Source of the DNA: CALXQW01 sp031553045
GTDB lineage: Bacteria > Verrucomicrobiota > Verrucomicrobiia > Opitutales > Intestinicryptomonadaceae
DNA: 64,000 nucleotides
Reading direction: 5' to 3'
NCBI GenBank assembly: GCA_031553045.1
Contig: JAVBLZ010000002.1
Location: 60,262 to 124,261 of the forward strand
In this document: positions 45,284-54,016 of the stretch, piece by piece
Layout of the letters: each line of letters opens with the position of its first letter
How positions within the stretch are numbered: the stretch's first letter is position 1
Position numbers and translations under genes: made by a program
Notes under the pieces: generated by a model
What the model saw: only the letters and a program-made list of their open reading frames with translations
Databases searched by the model: none
What the model was told of the DNA's origin: nothing

Positions 45284-45356
45284 GCCCTGGTAGCTCAGTT
45301 GGCAGAGCACGTCCTTGGTAAGGACGGGGTCGGCGGTTCAAATCCGCTCTGGGGCT
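45284..45356 (+). tRNA. tRNA-Thr (GGT)
   Basis: Cloverleaf fits: acceptor GCCCTGG/CTGGGGC with G-U pairs, D-arm GCTC-AGTTGGCA-GAGC, anticodon stem CGTCC/GGACG with loop TTGGTAA (anticodon GGT, Thr), and T-arm GGCGG-TTCAAAT-CCGCT. CCA is not encoded. It lies directly upstream of tuf, as in many bacteria. Confidence 0.95.
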
Positions 45357-45413
45357 CGCGTTCAATAAGTCATCAATTAACCTAATATAAAACAATAGAA
45401 AACCGAAAGAATC

Positions 45414-46604
45414 ATGTCGAAAGAATCATTCGTCAGAACAAAGCCACACGTTAATGTGGGTACAATTGGCCACATTGACCATGGCAAAACAACACTCACG
45501 ACAGCTATACTCAAGGTTCAGTCGGACAAGGGCCTGGCGCAATTTAAGTCCTATCAGGACATCGCAAAGGGCGGTACTGTCCGTGACGCAACCAAAACTG
45601 TTACAATCGCTGTGGCGCACGTAGAGTATGAAACTCCAACTCGCCACTATGCACACGTTGACTGCCCAGGCCACGCAGACTTCGTTAAAAACATGATCAC
45701 GGGCGCAGCCCAGATGGACGGCGCAATTCTCGTAGTTAGCGCAGCAGACGGTCCTATGCCACAAACACGTGAGCACATCTTGCTTGCACGTCAGGTTGGC
45801 GTTCCACAAATCGTAGTGTTCCTCAACAAGTGCGACTTGGTTGAAGACGCAGAACTCCTCGACCTCGTTGAGATGGAAGTTCGCGACTTGCTCAACAAGT
45901 ACCAGTACGACGGCGACAATATCAAGATTATCCGTGGTATGGCAGCTCCAGCTTTGGCAGGTGAAGAAAAAGGCGTAAAGAGCATTGACGCTCTTATGGA
46001 CGCTATCGACGCAGAAATTCCTGAGCCAGTTCGTCCTATCGACAAAGAATTTATGATGAGCGTTGAAGACGTGTTCTCTATCACAGGCCGTGGTACTGTT
46101 GCAACAGGTCGTATTGAGCGTGGTATCGTAAAGGTTGGCGAAGAAGTTGAAATCGTCGGTCTCGGCGAAACTATGAAGACAACCGTTACAGGCGTTGAAA
46201 TGTTCCGCAAGCTTCTCGACCAAGGTCAGGCTGGCGACAACGTTGGTCTCTTGCTCCGTGGTATTGAAAAAGACCAAATTCAGCGTGGCCATGTGATTGC
46301 AAAGCCGGGCGCAATTAAGCCGCACAGCAAAGCTAAGGCAGAAATCTACGTTCTCACTAAGGACGAAGGCGGCCGTCATACACCATTCTTCACAAACTAT
46401 CGTCCACAGTTCTTCTTTGGTACTGCAGACGTAACGGGTGTTTGCTCATTGCCAGCCGGCGTTGAGATGGTTATGCCTGGCGACAACTTGACTATAGATG
46501 TTGAGCTCCAAAAGGCAATCGCTATGGAAAAGGGTCAGCGTTTTGCTATCCGCGAAGGCGGACGCACAATCGGTGCAGGCCGTATCTCTGAAGTTATTGC
46601 TTAA
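45414..46604 (+). CDS. tuf: elongation factor Tu
   Basis: 396 aa. Delivers aminoacyl-tRNA to the ribosome as a GTP complex. G1 GHIDHGKT (19-26), G3 DCPGHADF (83-90; catalytic His at 87) and G4 NKCD (138-141) are normal, and domains 2 and 3 look standard ([35 protein letters not shown]). The odd part is switch I: where nearly all EF-Tu have RGITI-N-T-S-H, this protein reads KTVTIAVAH (61-69). Only the Thr (T64, E. coli T61) and Ile are kept. The reading frame across it is clean, with no frameshift. It lies between tRNA-Thr and tRNA-Trp in the operon. Confidence 0.97.
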   Translation: MSKESFVRTKPHVNVGTIGHIDHGKTTLTTAILKVQSDKGLAQFKSYQDIAKGGTVRDATKTVTIAVAHVEYETPTRHYAHVDCPGHADFVKNMITGAAQMDGAILVVSAADGPMPQTREHILLARQVGVPQIVVFLNKCDLVEDAELLDLVEMEVRDLLNKYQYDGDNIKIIRGMAAPALAGEEKGVKSIDALMDAIDAEIPEPVRPIDKEFMMSVEDVFSITGRGTVATGRIERGIVKVGEEVEIVGLGETMKTTVTGVEMFRKLLDQGQAGDNVGLLLRGIEKDQIQRGHVIAKPGAIKPHSKAKAEIYVLTKDEGGRHTPFFTNYRPQFFFGTADVTGVCSLPAGVEMVMPGDNLTIDVELQKAIAMEKGQRFAIREGGRTIGAGRISEVIA

Positions 46605-46619
46605 TTAACACTCAAATTT

Positions 46620-46652
46620 GGTTTTGCCGAGGTTTTAAGCCTTGGCAAAACC
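46620..46652 (+). other. long hairpin between tuf and tRNA-Trp
   Basis: GGTTTTGCCGAGG (46620-46632) pairs with CCTTGGCAAAACC (46640-46652) with one G-U pair and a 7-nt loop. It is followed only by TAAAATTT, so it is either a weak terminator or a processing stem releasing the tRNA. Confidence 0.7.
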
Positions 46653-46666
46653 TAAAATTTAGCAGT

Positions 46667-46742
46667 AGGAGTTTAGCTCAATTGGTAGAGTAGCGGTCTC
46701 CAAAACCGTTGGTTGGGGGTTCGAGTCCCTCAACTCCTGCCA
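46667..46742 (+). tRNA. tRNA-Trp (CCA)
   Basis: Acceptor AGGAGTT/AACTCCT, D-arm GCTC-AATTGGTA-GAGT, anticodon stem GCGGT/ACCGT with loop CTCCAAA (anticodon CCA, Trp), T-arm GGGGG-TTCGAGT-CCCTC, discriminator G, and an encoded CCA end. It sits immediately before secE, the common bacterial arrangement. Confidence 0.96.
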
Positions 46743-46763
46743 CTAAATTTAAAATTAAAAATT

Positions 46764-46973
46764 ATGGTAAATCCATTTACAAAAATCAGAATTTTCTACC
46801 GTGAAACCATGTTGGAGCTTGGTAAGACAAGCTGGCCTACACGTCAGGAAGTCGGCGTATCTATGACCGTAGTCTTTGTGGCACTCATTCTAATGGGTGT
46901 TTTTGTGGGCGTGGCTGACTTTGCGGTTTACAACGTTACAGACCTTTTTAGGTTGATTACAAGCGGTAAATAA
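46764..46973 (+). CDS. secE: preprotein translocase subunit SecE
   Basis: 69 aa, the short one-helix form. The start at ATG 46764 follows directly after tRNA-Trp; an in-frame start further upstream would lie inside the tRNA. An amphipathic helix, FYRETMLELGKTSWPTRQEV, precedes the conserved W-P-(T/S)-R-x-E hinge and a single membrane helix (VVFVALILMGVFVGVADF). It clamps SecY in the export channel. Its place before nusG is universal. Confidence 0.93.
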   Translation: MVNPFTKIRIFYRETMLELGKTSWPTRQEVGVSMTVVFVALILMGVFVGVADFAVYNVTDLFRLITSGK

Positions 46974-46991
46974 TAATTAAAATTTAAGACA

Positions 46992-47570
46992 ATGTCTATC
47001 GAACAAACAGATAATCGCAAATGGTACGCAGTGCAAACTCGCTCTAATATGGAGCAGAAGGCGGTCGAAACCCTAATTAAGATGATAGACATGGAAGACA
47101 TGGGTGAATATATCTCAAAAGAAGATATACTCATGCCCACAGAAACTGTCTCTGAAGTAAAGGGTGGCAAAAAGACCACTCGCAAACGCAAGCTCTATCC
47201 GGGTTACATATTTGTAAAAGTAAAATTGTACGACGATGAGGAAAACTTCCTCGAAAAACCTTGGTACTTTGTAAAGAGCATTAACGGCGTAATCAATTTC
47301 ATGGGCGCAGACAGGCCCGTTGCGCTCAGCAAAAAAGAGATAGAAGAAATTTTCTCACAAATAAGACAGGCGGCAGGCACAGAAAAACCAAAGGTGGACT
47401 TTGCCGTTGGCGAAGAAGTTAAAATAAATGACGGTCCATTCCTCAGCCTCACTGGTAGAATTGACGAGGTTGATCCTGTCAGGGGCAAGCTGAAAATCAG
47501 CGTCTCCATATTTGGCAGGTTCACTCCGGTTGAGCTTGAGTACTGGCAGGTAAGCCGCCTTGAGGAATAA
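46992..47570 (+). CDS. nusG: transcription termination/antitermination factor NusG
   Basis: 192 aa. NGN domain with KWYAVQTRSNMEQKAVETL and the KLYPGYIFVKVKLYD strand. C-terminal KOW domain VGEEVKINDGPFLSLTGRIDE with VDPVRGKLKISVSIFGR-TPVEL. It binds RNA polymerase beta-prime clamp helices and links to Rho or ribosomal S10. A small insertion rich in Lys/Arg (VKGGKKTTRKRK, about 58-69) extends the NGN loop. Same transcript as secE (18-nt gap). Confidence 0.96.
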   Translation: MSIEQTDNRKWYAVQTRSNMEQKAVETLIKMIDMEDMGEYISKEDILMPTETVSEVKGGKKTTRKRKLYPGYIFVKVKLYDDEENFLEKPWYFVKSINGVINFMGADRPVALSKKEIEEIFSQIRQAAGTEKPKVDFAVGEEVKINDGPFLSLTGRIDEVDPVRGKLKISVSIFGRFTPVELEYWQVSRLEE

Positions 47571-47628
47571 ATTTACGCAGATAAGCCTCAGATATAAATA
47601 ATAAAAGTTTCATAAATAGGAATATAAA

Positions 47629-48054
47629 ATGGCTAAAAAAGTAGTAAAAATGATTAAGTTGCAGCTCCCAGCAGGCGCTGCCAATCCAGCTCCACCGGTT
47701 GGCCCAGCATTGGGCGCTGCAGGTGTCAACATCATGGCATTCTGTAAAGATTTTAATGCCCGCACTAAAGATCAGGCAGGTATGATTTTGCCCGTGGTAA
47801 TTTCAGTTTACCAAGATAAATCTTTCAGTTTCATCTTGAAATCTCCACCTGCGAGCGTGTTGCTCAAAAAGGCGGCAGGTATCGCAACCGCAAGTGCTAA
47901 GCCAAACTTGAGCAAAGTTGGCAAAGTTACAATGGCGCAGGTTGACGAAATTGTAAAAATCAAGAAGAATGACCTCAATGCCGCAAGTCCTGAAGCCGCA
48001 CGCAAAATCATTGCGGGTACGGCACGTTCTATGGGCATAGAAGTTGAAGGCTAA
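47629..48054 (+). CDS. rplK: 50S ribosomal protein L11
   Basis: 141 aa, standard length. [20 protein letters not shown] is the N-terminal thiostrepton-region motif, and [14 protein letters not shown] with a C-terminal rRNA-binding domain follows. It sits at the GTPase-associated centre, where EF-Tu and EF-G act. AGGAA precedes the start. Confidence 0.97.
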   Translation: MAKKVVKMIKLQLPAGAANPAPPVGPALGAAGVNIMAFCKDFNARTKDQAGMILPVVISVYQDKSFSFILKSPPASVLLKKAAGIATASAKPNLSKVGKVTMAQVDEIVKIKKNDLNAASPEAARKIIAGTARSMGIEVEG

Positions 48055-48130
48055 GAATTTTCGGGCCGCCCAAGGCGGCTCGGCAAACAAAAAATAACAA
48101 ACCGCACTGCAATGCAGGAGACAAAAAGTC

Positions 48131-48820
48131 ATGGTTAAAAGAAGTAAAAGATATAGAAAAGCGAGTGAAGCTGTGAAACCTCAGGCAATATCATTGTCTG
48201 ACGCAGTCAAAGCTCTTAACGCAATGCCCAAGGCGGGCTTTGATGAAACTGTCGAATTGAGCTTTAAGCTCTTGGTAGATCCAAAACAGAGCAATCAGAT
48301 GGTCCGTGGGACTGTGCGTTTGCCGCACGGTAGCGGTAAAAATGTTCGCGTGTTGGTGTTTACAGAGCAAGCGCAGGACGCACTTGACGCAGGCGCAGAC
48401 TATGCCGGCATGGAAGAAATGATTAAGAAAGTTGAAGGCGGCTGGATGGATTTTGACGTGGCAATCGCCACAACTGCCGCTATGAAAGACGTTCGTAGGG
48501 CGGCACGTGTGCTTGGTCCAAGAGGTCTTATGCCAAATCCAAAAAGCGGCACTGTAACAGACGATATTGCTTCCGCAATCAAGGAAGTTAAGGCTGGCCG
48601 TGTTGAATATAAGATGGATAAAACGGCAAATGTTTCGATAATAGTTGGCAAGCGCAGTTTCTCTGCAGATAAGCTTGAAGACAACGCAAGGGCTGCACTC
48701 GCAAGTATTGAGGCTGCACGTCCGGAAGTTATCAAGGGCAAATTCCTCAACTCAATTACACTCAGCTCAACGATGAGCCCGGGCATAAGAGTTCTCGCCA
48801 GCGAAGTTGCTGAACAATAA
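48131..48820 (+). CDS. rplA: 50S ribosomal protein L1
   Basis: 229 aa. Conserved FDETVELSFKLLVDPKQSNQ, MVRGTVRLPHGSGK, and the RVLGPRGLMPNPKSGTVT signature. Forms the L1 stalk involved in E-site tRNA release, and in other bacteria represses its own operon by binding the rplK leader. GGAG upstream. Confidence 0.97.
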   Translation: MVKRSKRYRKASEAVKPQAISLSDAVKALNAMPKAGFDETVELSFKLLVDPKQSNQMVRGTVRLPHGSGKNVRVLVFTEQAQDALDAGADYAGMEEMIKKVEGGWMDFDVAIATTAAMKDVRRAARVLGPRGLMPNPKSGTVTDDIASAIKEVKAGRVEYKMDKTANVSIIVGKRSFSADKLEDNARAALASIEAARPEVIKGKFLNSITLSSTMSPGIRVLASEVAEQ

Positions 48821-48839
48821 TCAGGGAAGGCTATAAATC

Positions 48840-49337
48840 ATGAGACCCGAAAAACAATATTTAGTTAACGAAACACTCGCAAGAGTTTCATCTTCAGAAT
48901 ACGTATTGCTGGTAAACTTTACTGGCGTATCTGTCGAAGGTGCAACTGAGCTGCGTAAAGCTTTGAAGGACATCGGCGCAGAGTACCACATTGTCAAGAA
49001 TTCAATCTTGAACATTGTTGCAAAAGAGCGTTCATTGCCCGATTTGTCGGAATACTTGGCAGGTCCAACGGCTGTTGTAACAGGCGGCACTGAAGTTTCT
49101 GCGGTTGCAAAAGTTTTGGTAAAATTCTTTGAAACCCGTGAGAAGGCCTCCGTAAAAGTTGGCGTTATAGACGGTGAAATTGCAGACGCAAAGAAGATTG
49201 AAGCTTTAAGCAAGCTTCCAGGACTCAACGATATGCGTTCACAGTTGCTCAGTCTCTTCAAAGAGCCTTCAGCAGGTTTGGTACGTGTCATCTACGCCTT
49301 CAAAAAGGACGAGTTGGACGCACTCAAAGATTCTTAA
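48840..49337 (+). CDS. rplJ: 50S ribosomal protein L10
   Basis: 165 aa. N-terminal rRNA-binding domain (SSEYVLLVNFTGVSVEGATE, LRKALKDIGAEYHIVKNSIL) and a C-terminal helix that holds L7/L12 dimers (SQLLSLFKEPSAGLVRVIYA). Only 19 nt after rplA, so any classical L10 leader would have to lie inside rplA. GGAAGG precedes the start. Confidence 0.96.
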   Translation: MRPEKQYLVNETLARVSSSEYVLLVNFTGVSVEGATELRKALKDIGAEYHIVKNSILNIVAKERSLPDLSEYLAGPTAVVTGGTEVSAVAKVLVKFFETREKASVKVGVIDGEIADAKKIEALSKLPGLNDMRSQLLSLFKEPSAGLVRVIYAFKKDELDALKDS

Positions 49338-49355
49338 TCGCAAATTAATTTTAAA

Positions 49356-49383
49356 TGCGTGCGCTATTGCCGTAGCGTGCGCA
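49356..49383 (+). other. strong hairpin between rplJ and rplL
   Basis: TGCGTGCGCTA (49356-49366), 6-nt loop, TAGCGTGCGCA (49373-49383), 11 bp with two central G-U pairs. No T-run follows. A second short hairpin, GCCCG-AA-CGGGC, is just before rplL. They may adjust the L10:L12 ratio or act as processing sites. Confidence 0.65.
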
Positions 49384-49482
49384 TAACACAACAAAAAAAC
49401 AAATCAACAATGGACTTAAGTTAGAGGGAATTGCCCTTTAAATGCCCGAACGGGCGCTAACAGTCCAAGGAGAATAAATAAA

Positions 49483-49860
49483 ATGGCAGATATCACAAAA
49501 GAACAAGTAATAGAATACCTCAGTGGCCTCAAGGTTCTTGAAATCGCTGACTTGGTCAAGGAATTGGAAGCAAAGTGGGGCGTTAGCGCAGCAGCACCGG
49601 TAGCGGTTGTTGCAGCAGGCGGCGCAGCAGCAGCAGAAGAAGAGAAAACAGCATTTGATGTTATCTTGAAGGCAGTTCCATCTGACAAGAAAATTGGTGT
49701 TATTAAAGAAGTTCGCGCTATTACAGCATTGGGCTTGCAAGAAGCTAAGACACTCGTTGAAAGTGCACCAAAACCAGTTAAGGAAGGTGTAACTAAGGAC
49801 GAAGCTGCTGAGCTCAAGAAAAAGCTCGAAGCCGCAGGCGCAACTGTCGAAATCAAGTAA
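49483..49860 (+). CDS. rplL: 50S ribosomal protein L7/L12
   Basis: 125 aa. N-terminal dimerisation helices ([20 protein letters not shown]), an Ala-rich hinge ([12 protein letters not shown]), and the C-terminal factor-binding domain with [20 protein letters not shown] and [12 protein letters not shown]. It recruits translation GTPases. Clear ribosome-binding site AAGGAG. Confidence 0.97.
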   Translation: MADITKEQVIEYLSGLKVLEIADLVKELEAKWGVSAAAPVAVVAAGGAAAAEEEKTAFDVILKAVPSDKKIGVIKEVRAITALGLQEAKTLVESAPKPVKEGVTKDEAAELKKKLEAAGATVEIK

Positions 49861-50196
49861 ATTGATTATACAATTAACTGCAAATTTCACGGAATGTTTT
49901 AGACGACCCCCAGAAATGGGGGCGTCTAGGCTATCCGTTTTTTCCGTTTAGAGCGTTTGCTCTAAAAATGTTCTTTAAAAAGTTTGGTTGAGGCGCTGAG
50001 TTATAGGTATTGCTCGGGGTTGAGGCTGGACGTGGTTTTTTCGATAAGACTCATCTTTTTAAGATGCGTATTATCGGCAAAGCCGAAGCGTTTATCCGCA
50101 GGGAGACTACATGGGTTTCCAAGCGGGATTGATGCAAACTTTGGGCTTATTTCTGGGCTTTAAAGTAAAATAAAATCTAAAAGGAAACTCGAAAAA
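49861..50196 (+). other. structured rplL-rpoB intergenic leader (three hairpins)
   Basis: 336 nt without a gene. Three separate stems are visible. The first is TAGACG-A-CCCCC / GGGGG-CGTCTA (49900-49928). The second is TTTAGAGC-GTTT-GCTCTAAA (49947-49966, perfect 8 bp with a tetraloop). The third is CGATAA...CATCTT-TTT-AAGATG...TTATCG (50042-50076), with symmetrical internal mismatches. None has a full T-run. The region corresponds to the place where E. coli has its attenuator and RNase III site. A ribosome-binding site (AAAGGA) precedes rpoB. Confidence 0.6.
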
Positions 50197-53100
50197 ATGT
50201 CTGAACGAAAGAATTTTGGAAAACTAAGGGAGATTATAGATCTTCCAAATCTCATAGAGAATCAGGTGCAAAGTTACACTGATTTTCTCCAGAAGGATGT
50301 TCCCTCGGCAAAAAGGGAAATGAAGGGCCTTCATGCTGTATTCAGTGAGATTTTCCCGATAGAAAGTTACGATGGCCGTTGCAAGCTTGAGTATGTTTCA
50401 TATAATTTGGTAGGGCCAAAGCAGAGCGAGGTTGAGTGCATAAAAGAAGGCACAACTTACACTCTTGCTCTGTACGTAAAGCTCCGTCTGCGTGAAGAAG
50501 ACAGAACCCTTGATGAAGAAATTTACATGGGTGAATTGCAAATGATGACTGCTCGTGGCAGCTTTATCATAAACGGCGCAGAGCGTGTTGTAGTAAGCCA
50601 GTTGCATCGCAGCCCCGGTATATGCTTTGAAGAAAGCGTGCATACTTCAGGCAAAACGCTTTTTGCTTTCCGTTTAATTCCGGACAGGGGCACTTGGATT
50701 GAAGTCCAGTTTGACCAAAATGACCTGCTCTACGTATATTTAGACCGTCGCCGTCGTCGCCGCAAATTCCTTATAACAACTTTGCTGCGTGCTTTGGGTT
50801 ACAGTTCCGACAAAGAAATTATGGAACTTTTCTACACGGTTGAAGACATCTCCGTAAAGCGTGCGCTCAAGATGGACAACATCTCGCACTACGTTTTGGC
50901 AGAACCCGTTATGGACCCTGCAAAGGGTAAAGTTTTGCTCAAGCAATTTGAAACGCTTTCCAAGACAAATGTTCAAGATTTTCAGGCGGCAAACATTCAT
51001 GAATTTAAGGTCATAGACACAACTGTTGACGATGGCGCAATAGTGCGTGCAATCAAGAAAGACCCCGCAAAGAATGACGAAGAAGCTTTGAAGACAATTT
51101 TCAAGCAGTTGCGCCCCGGAGAGCCTGTAAACATAGGTTCTGCAAGGGCTTTATTGCGCCGCACAATGCAAGACCCAAAGCGTTATGACTTGGGCAGGGT
51201 GGGCCGCTTTAAAATCAATCAAAAGCTCGGTCTCAAAACTGCGCTTGAGCATAGAGTTGTTACTTGTGAAGATATCGTCATGGGCACAAAATATTTGTGC
51301 AAGCTCAAGAAGGGCGACGGTATAATTGACGATATAGACAACCTTGGCTCACGTCGTGTGCGCACGGCTGGCGAATTGCTTGCTAACCAATGCAGAATTG
51401 GTTTGGCGCGCACGGAAAAATTCATCCGTGAACGCATGAGCACTTCCGGCGAACAAAGCATGGATTCTCTCAGCCCTTCAAGGGTTGTGAATGCAAAGGC
51501 TATGGCAACGGTTATCAGAGACTTCTTTGCCCGCAATCAGCTTTCGCAGTTTATGGACCAGATAAATCCATTGGCAGAGCTTACGCACAAGCGTCGTTTG
51601 TCGGCTTTGGGTCAGGGTGGTTTGAGTCGTGAAAGAGCAGGCTTTGAAGTTCGAGACGTGCATCCTTCTCACTATGGCAGAATATGTCCCATTGAAACTC
51701 CTGAAGGTCCAAATATCGGTCTTATCAATTCGCTTTCCTGTTATGCAAAAATCAATGAATTTGGTTTCATTGAAACGCCTTACAGAAAAGTTGAAGATGG
51801 CAAAGTTTCCACAAAAATCATATATCTTTCCGCCGACGACGAAGTTGGCAAGACCATAGCTCAGGCAAACAGCGAAGTTAAAGACGGCAAGCTGCACGGC
51901 AAGGTTATATGCCGTAATGGAGACGAAGTTTTTGAAGCAGATCCGGACAAGGTTGACTTTATGGACGTCAGCCCCAAGCAGCTTGTATCTGTTGCCGCAG
52001 GTCTGATTCCATTCTTGGAACATGACGACGCCAACCGTGCATTGATGGGCTCTAACATGCAACGCCAAGGCGTGCCGCTTTTGCAAACGCAAGCTCCATA
52101 CGTGGGCACGGGCATTGAAGGCAGGGTTGCGCAAGATTCCAAAACTGTCTTGATTTCAGAATCTAAAGGCAAAGTTGCCAGCGTTGACGCAAGGCGCATT
52201 ATAGTAACTTCCGATGGCGATTTGCCCAAGAAAGTTCAGGGCGCATTCAAGCATGAGCCTGAAAAAGGCGTGTATGTGTATGACTTGCGCAAATTCATGC
52301 GTTCTAATGCCGCTACTTGCTTTAATCAAAAACCTGTGGTCAAAAAAGGTCAGGTTGTGAACGTGGGCTCAATATTGGCGGACGGCGCTTCCACAGACGG
52401 CGGCGAGCTTGCCTTGGGCAAAAACGTCTTGGTTGCATTCATGCCTTGGAACGGTTACAACTTTGAAGACGCCATATTGCTCTCTGAAAAGTTGATTAAA
52501 AATGACGTGTTCACTTCAATACATATTGAAGAATTTGAAGTTACCGCCCGTGACACAAAGCTTGGACCTGAAGAAATCACAAGGGATATTCCCAATGTCG
52601 GTGAAGAAGCCCTCAAAGATTTGGACAGGCTTGGCGTTATCCGCATAGGCGCAGAAGTAAAACCAGGTGATATTTTGGTAGGTAAAATTACTCCAAAAAG
52701 CGAGACGGAACTTGCCCCTGAAGAAAAGCTCTTGCGTGCGATATTCGGCGAAAAAGCCGCCGACGTTAAAGACACATCTTTGATAGTGCCCTCCGGTACT
52801 GAAGGTATTGTCATGGACGTAAAAGTTTCAACAAAGAGCGAAGGCGAATCTGAAAAGATGAGCCAGGGCGACATACGCAGACAGACACGCAAAATCAATG
52901 AAGAATACCGCAACCAGAGCGACAAGCTCCGTGCGGATTTGACTGAAGCGCTCTCTAACGTTCTCTTGGGCGAAAAAATCCCATTGGATGTGCGCAACGT
53001 TGAAACTAACGAAGTGATTATTCCCGCAAATCGCAAAATTACAAAGACGCTGTTGCGTCGTTTGGCGGCAATATCTAAAAATATCGACATAGACCCGTCT

Positions 53101-53988
53101 CCTGTGCGCAACAAGATAATGGAAATTATCGAAGCGTATCAGCACAAGTTTGATGAAGTTGAAGGTGAAAAAGCCCGCAAGATAGATTCTATCGAAGGCG
53201 GCGATATGTCCGGTCAAAACAATATCAAGAGCGTAAAGGTTTACATTGCCGCAAAGCGCAAGATTCAAGTTGGCGACAAAATGGCGGGCAGGCACGGTAA
53301 CAAGGGCGTTGTAGCCCGCATAGTTCCCGAAGAAGACATGCCATATTTGCCAGACGGCACACCTGTCGAAATCTGCTTGAACCCAATGGGCGTTCCTTCC
53401 CGAATGAACGTTGGACAAGTTTTAGAAACACACTTGGGTTGGGCTTGTCAGAAGTTGGGCTTGAAAATTGCAACGCCAATTTTTGACGGTATGCCTGAGT
53501 CTGAAATACGCAAGTATCTCAAAGAAGCAAAACTGCCTGAAACGGGCAAATGCCGCCTTATGGACGGTTATACGGGTGAGTATTTTGACCAAGACGTGGT
53601 TGTTGGTTGCATCTATATGATGAAGCTTAACCATTTGGTTGCAGACAAGATTCACGCACGTGCGGTAGGTCCGTACAGCTTGATTACTCAGCAGCCACTC
53701 GGCGGTAAGGCGCAGTACGGCGGTCAGAGATTCGGTGAGATGGAAGTGTGGGCGCTTGAAGCTTACGGCGCAGCGTACACCTTGCAGGAACTTCTCACGG
53801 TTAAATCCGACGACGTTCAAGGCAGAACAAAGATTTACGAACAATTAGTCAAGGGCGACAATTCCTTGCAGGCTGGCACGCCGCAATCTTTCAACGTTTT
53901 GATGAAAGAAATGCAGGGCCTTTGCTTGAATATCAAGCCCTGCAACAGAGAAGAACTTGAACAACCCCTTGAATCGGAAAATCAATAG
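50197..53988 (+). CDS. rpoB: DNA-directed RNA polymerase subunit beta
   Basis: 1263 aa. Conserved DRGTWIEVQFDQNDLLYVYL, the rifampicin region LSQFMDQINPLAELTHKRRL (449-468), RDVHPSHYGRICPIETPEGP, KMAGRHGNKGVVARIVPEED and the C-terminal GGKAQYGGQRFGEMEVWALE. In the rifampicin region the residue equal to E. coli N518 is Ile (I456) and S522 is Ala, while D516, H526 and S531 equivalents are kept. It is shorter than the E. coli subunit, mainly by missing lineage-specific inserts. rpoC follows 28 nt on. Confidence 0.98.
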   Translation: MSERKNFGKLREIIDLPNLIENQVQSYTDFLQKDVPSAKREMKGLHAVFSEIFPIESYDGRCKLEYVSYNLVGPKQSEVECIKEGTTYTLALYVKLRLREEDRTLDEEIYMGELQMMTARGSFIINGAERVVVSQLHRSPGICFEESVHTSGKTLFAFRLIPDRGTWIEVQFDQNDLLYVYLDRRRRRRKFLITTLLRALGYSSDKEIMELFYTVEDISVKRALKMDNISHYVLAEPVMDPAKGKVLLKQFETLSKTNVQDFQAANIHEFKVIDTTVDDGAIVRAIKKDPAKNDEEALKTIFKQLRPGEPVNIGSARALLRRTMQDPKRYDLGRVGRFKINQKLGLKTALEHRVVTCEDIVMGTKYLCKLKKGDGIIDDIDNLGSRRVRTAGELLANQCRIGLARTEKFIRERMSTSGEQSMDSLSPSRVVNAKAMATVIRDFFARNQLSQFMDQINPLAELTHKRRLSALGQGGLSRERAGFEVRDVHPSHYGRICPIETPEGPNIGLINSLSCYAKINEFGFIETPYRKVEDGKVSTKIIYLSADDEVGKTIAQANSEVKDGKLHGKVICRNGDEVFEADPDKVDFMDVSPKQLVSVAAGLIPFLEHDDANRALMGSNMQRQGVPLLQTQAPYVGTGIEGRVAQDSKTVLISESKGKVASVDARRIIVTSDGDLPKKVQGAFKHEPEKGVYVYDLRKFMRSNAATCFNQKPVVKKGQVVNVGSILADGASTDGGELALGKNVLVAFMPWNGYNFEDAILLSEKLIKNDVFTSIHIEEFEVTARDTKLGPEEITRDIPNVGEEALKDLDRLGVIRIGAEVKPGDILVGKITPKSETELAPEEKLLRAIFGEKAADVKDTSLIVPSGTEGIVMDVKVSTKSEGESEKMSQGDIRRQTRKINEEYRNQSDKLRADLTEALSNVLLGEKIPLDVRNVETNEVIIPANRKITKTLLRRLAAISKNIDIDPSPVRNKIMEIIEAYQHKFDEVEGEKARKIDSIEGGDMSGQNNIKSVKVYIAAKRKIQVGDKMAGRHGNKGVVARIVPEEDMPYLPDGTPVEICLNPMGVPSRMNVGQVLETHLGWACQKLGLKIATPIFDGMPESEIRKYLKEAKLPETGKCRLMDGYTGEYFDQDVVVGCIYMMKLNHLVADKIHARAVGPYSLITQQPLGGKAQYGGQRFGEMEVWALEAYGAAYTLQELLTVKSDDVQGRTKIYEQLVKGDNSLQAGTPQSFNVLMKEMQGLCLNIKPCNREELEQPLESENQ

Positions 53989-54016
53989 GCTCAAAATTTA
54001 AAAAAGGATTCTAAAA

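Noticed and set aside
45426..46379. Long open frame of about 317 codons on the minus strand inside tuf
   Set aside because: It lies entirely antisense to a highly conserved gene, has a Cys/Asn/Val-rich composition unlike a protein, and arises from codon bias. Similar antisense frames over rplA, rplL, rpoB, rpoC, fusA and the kinase gene were rejected for the same reason.
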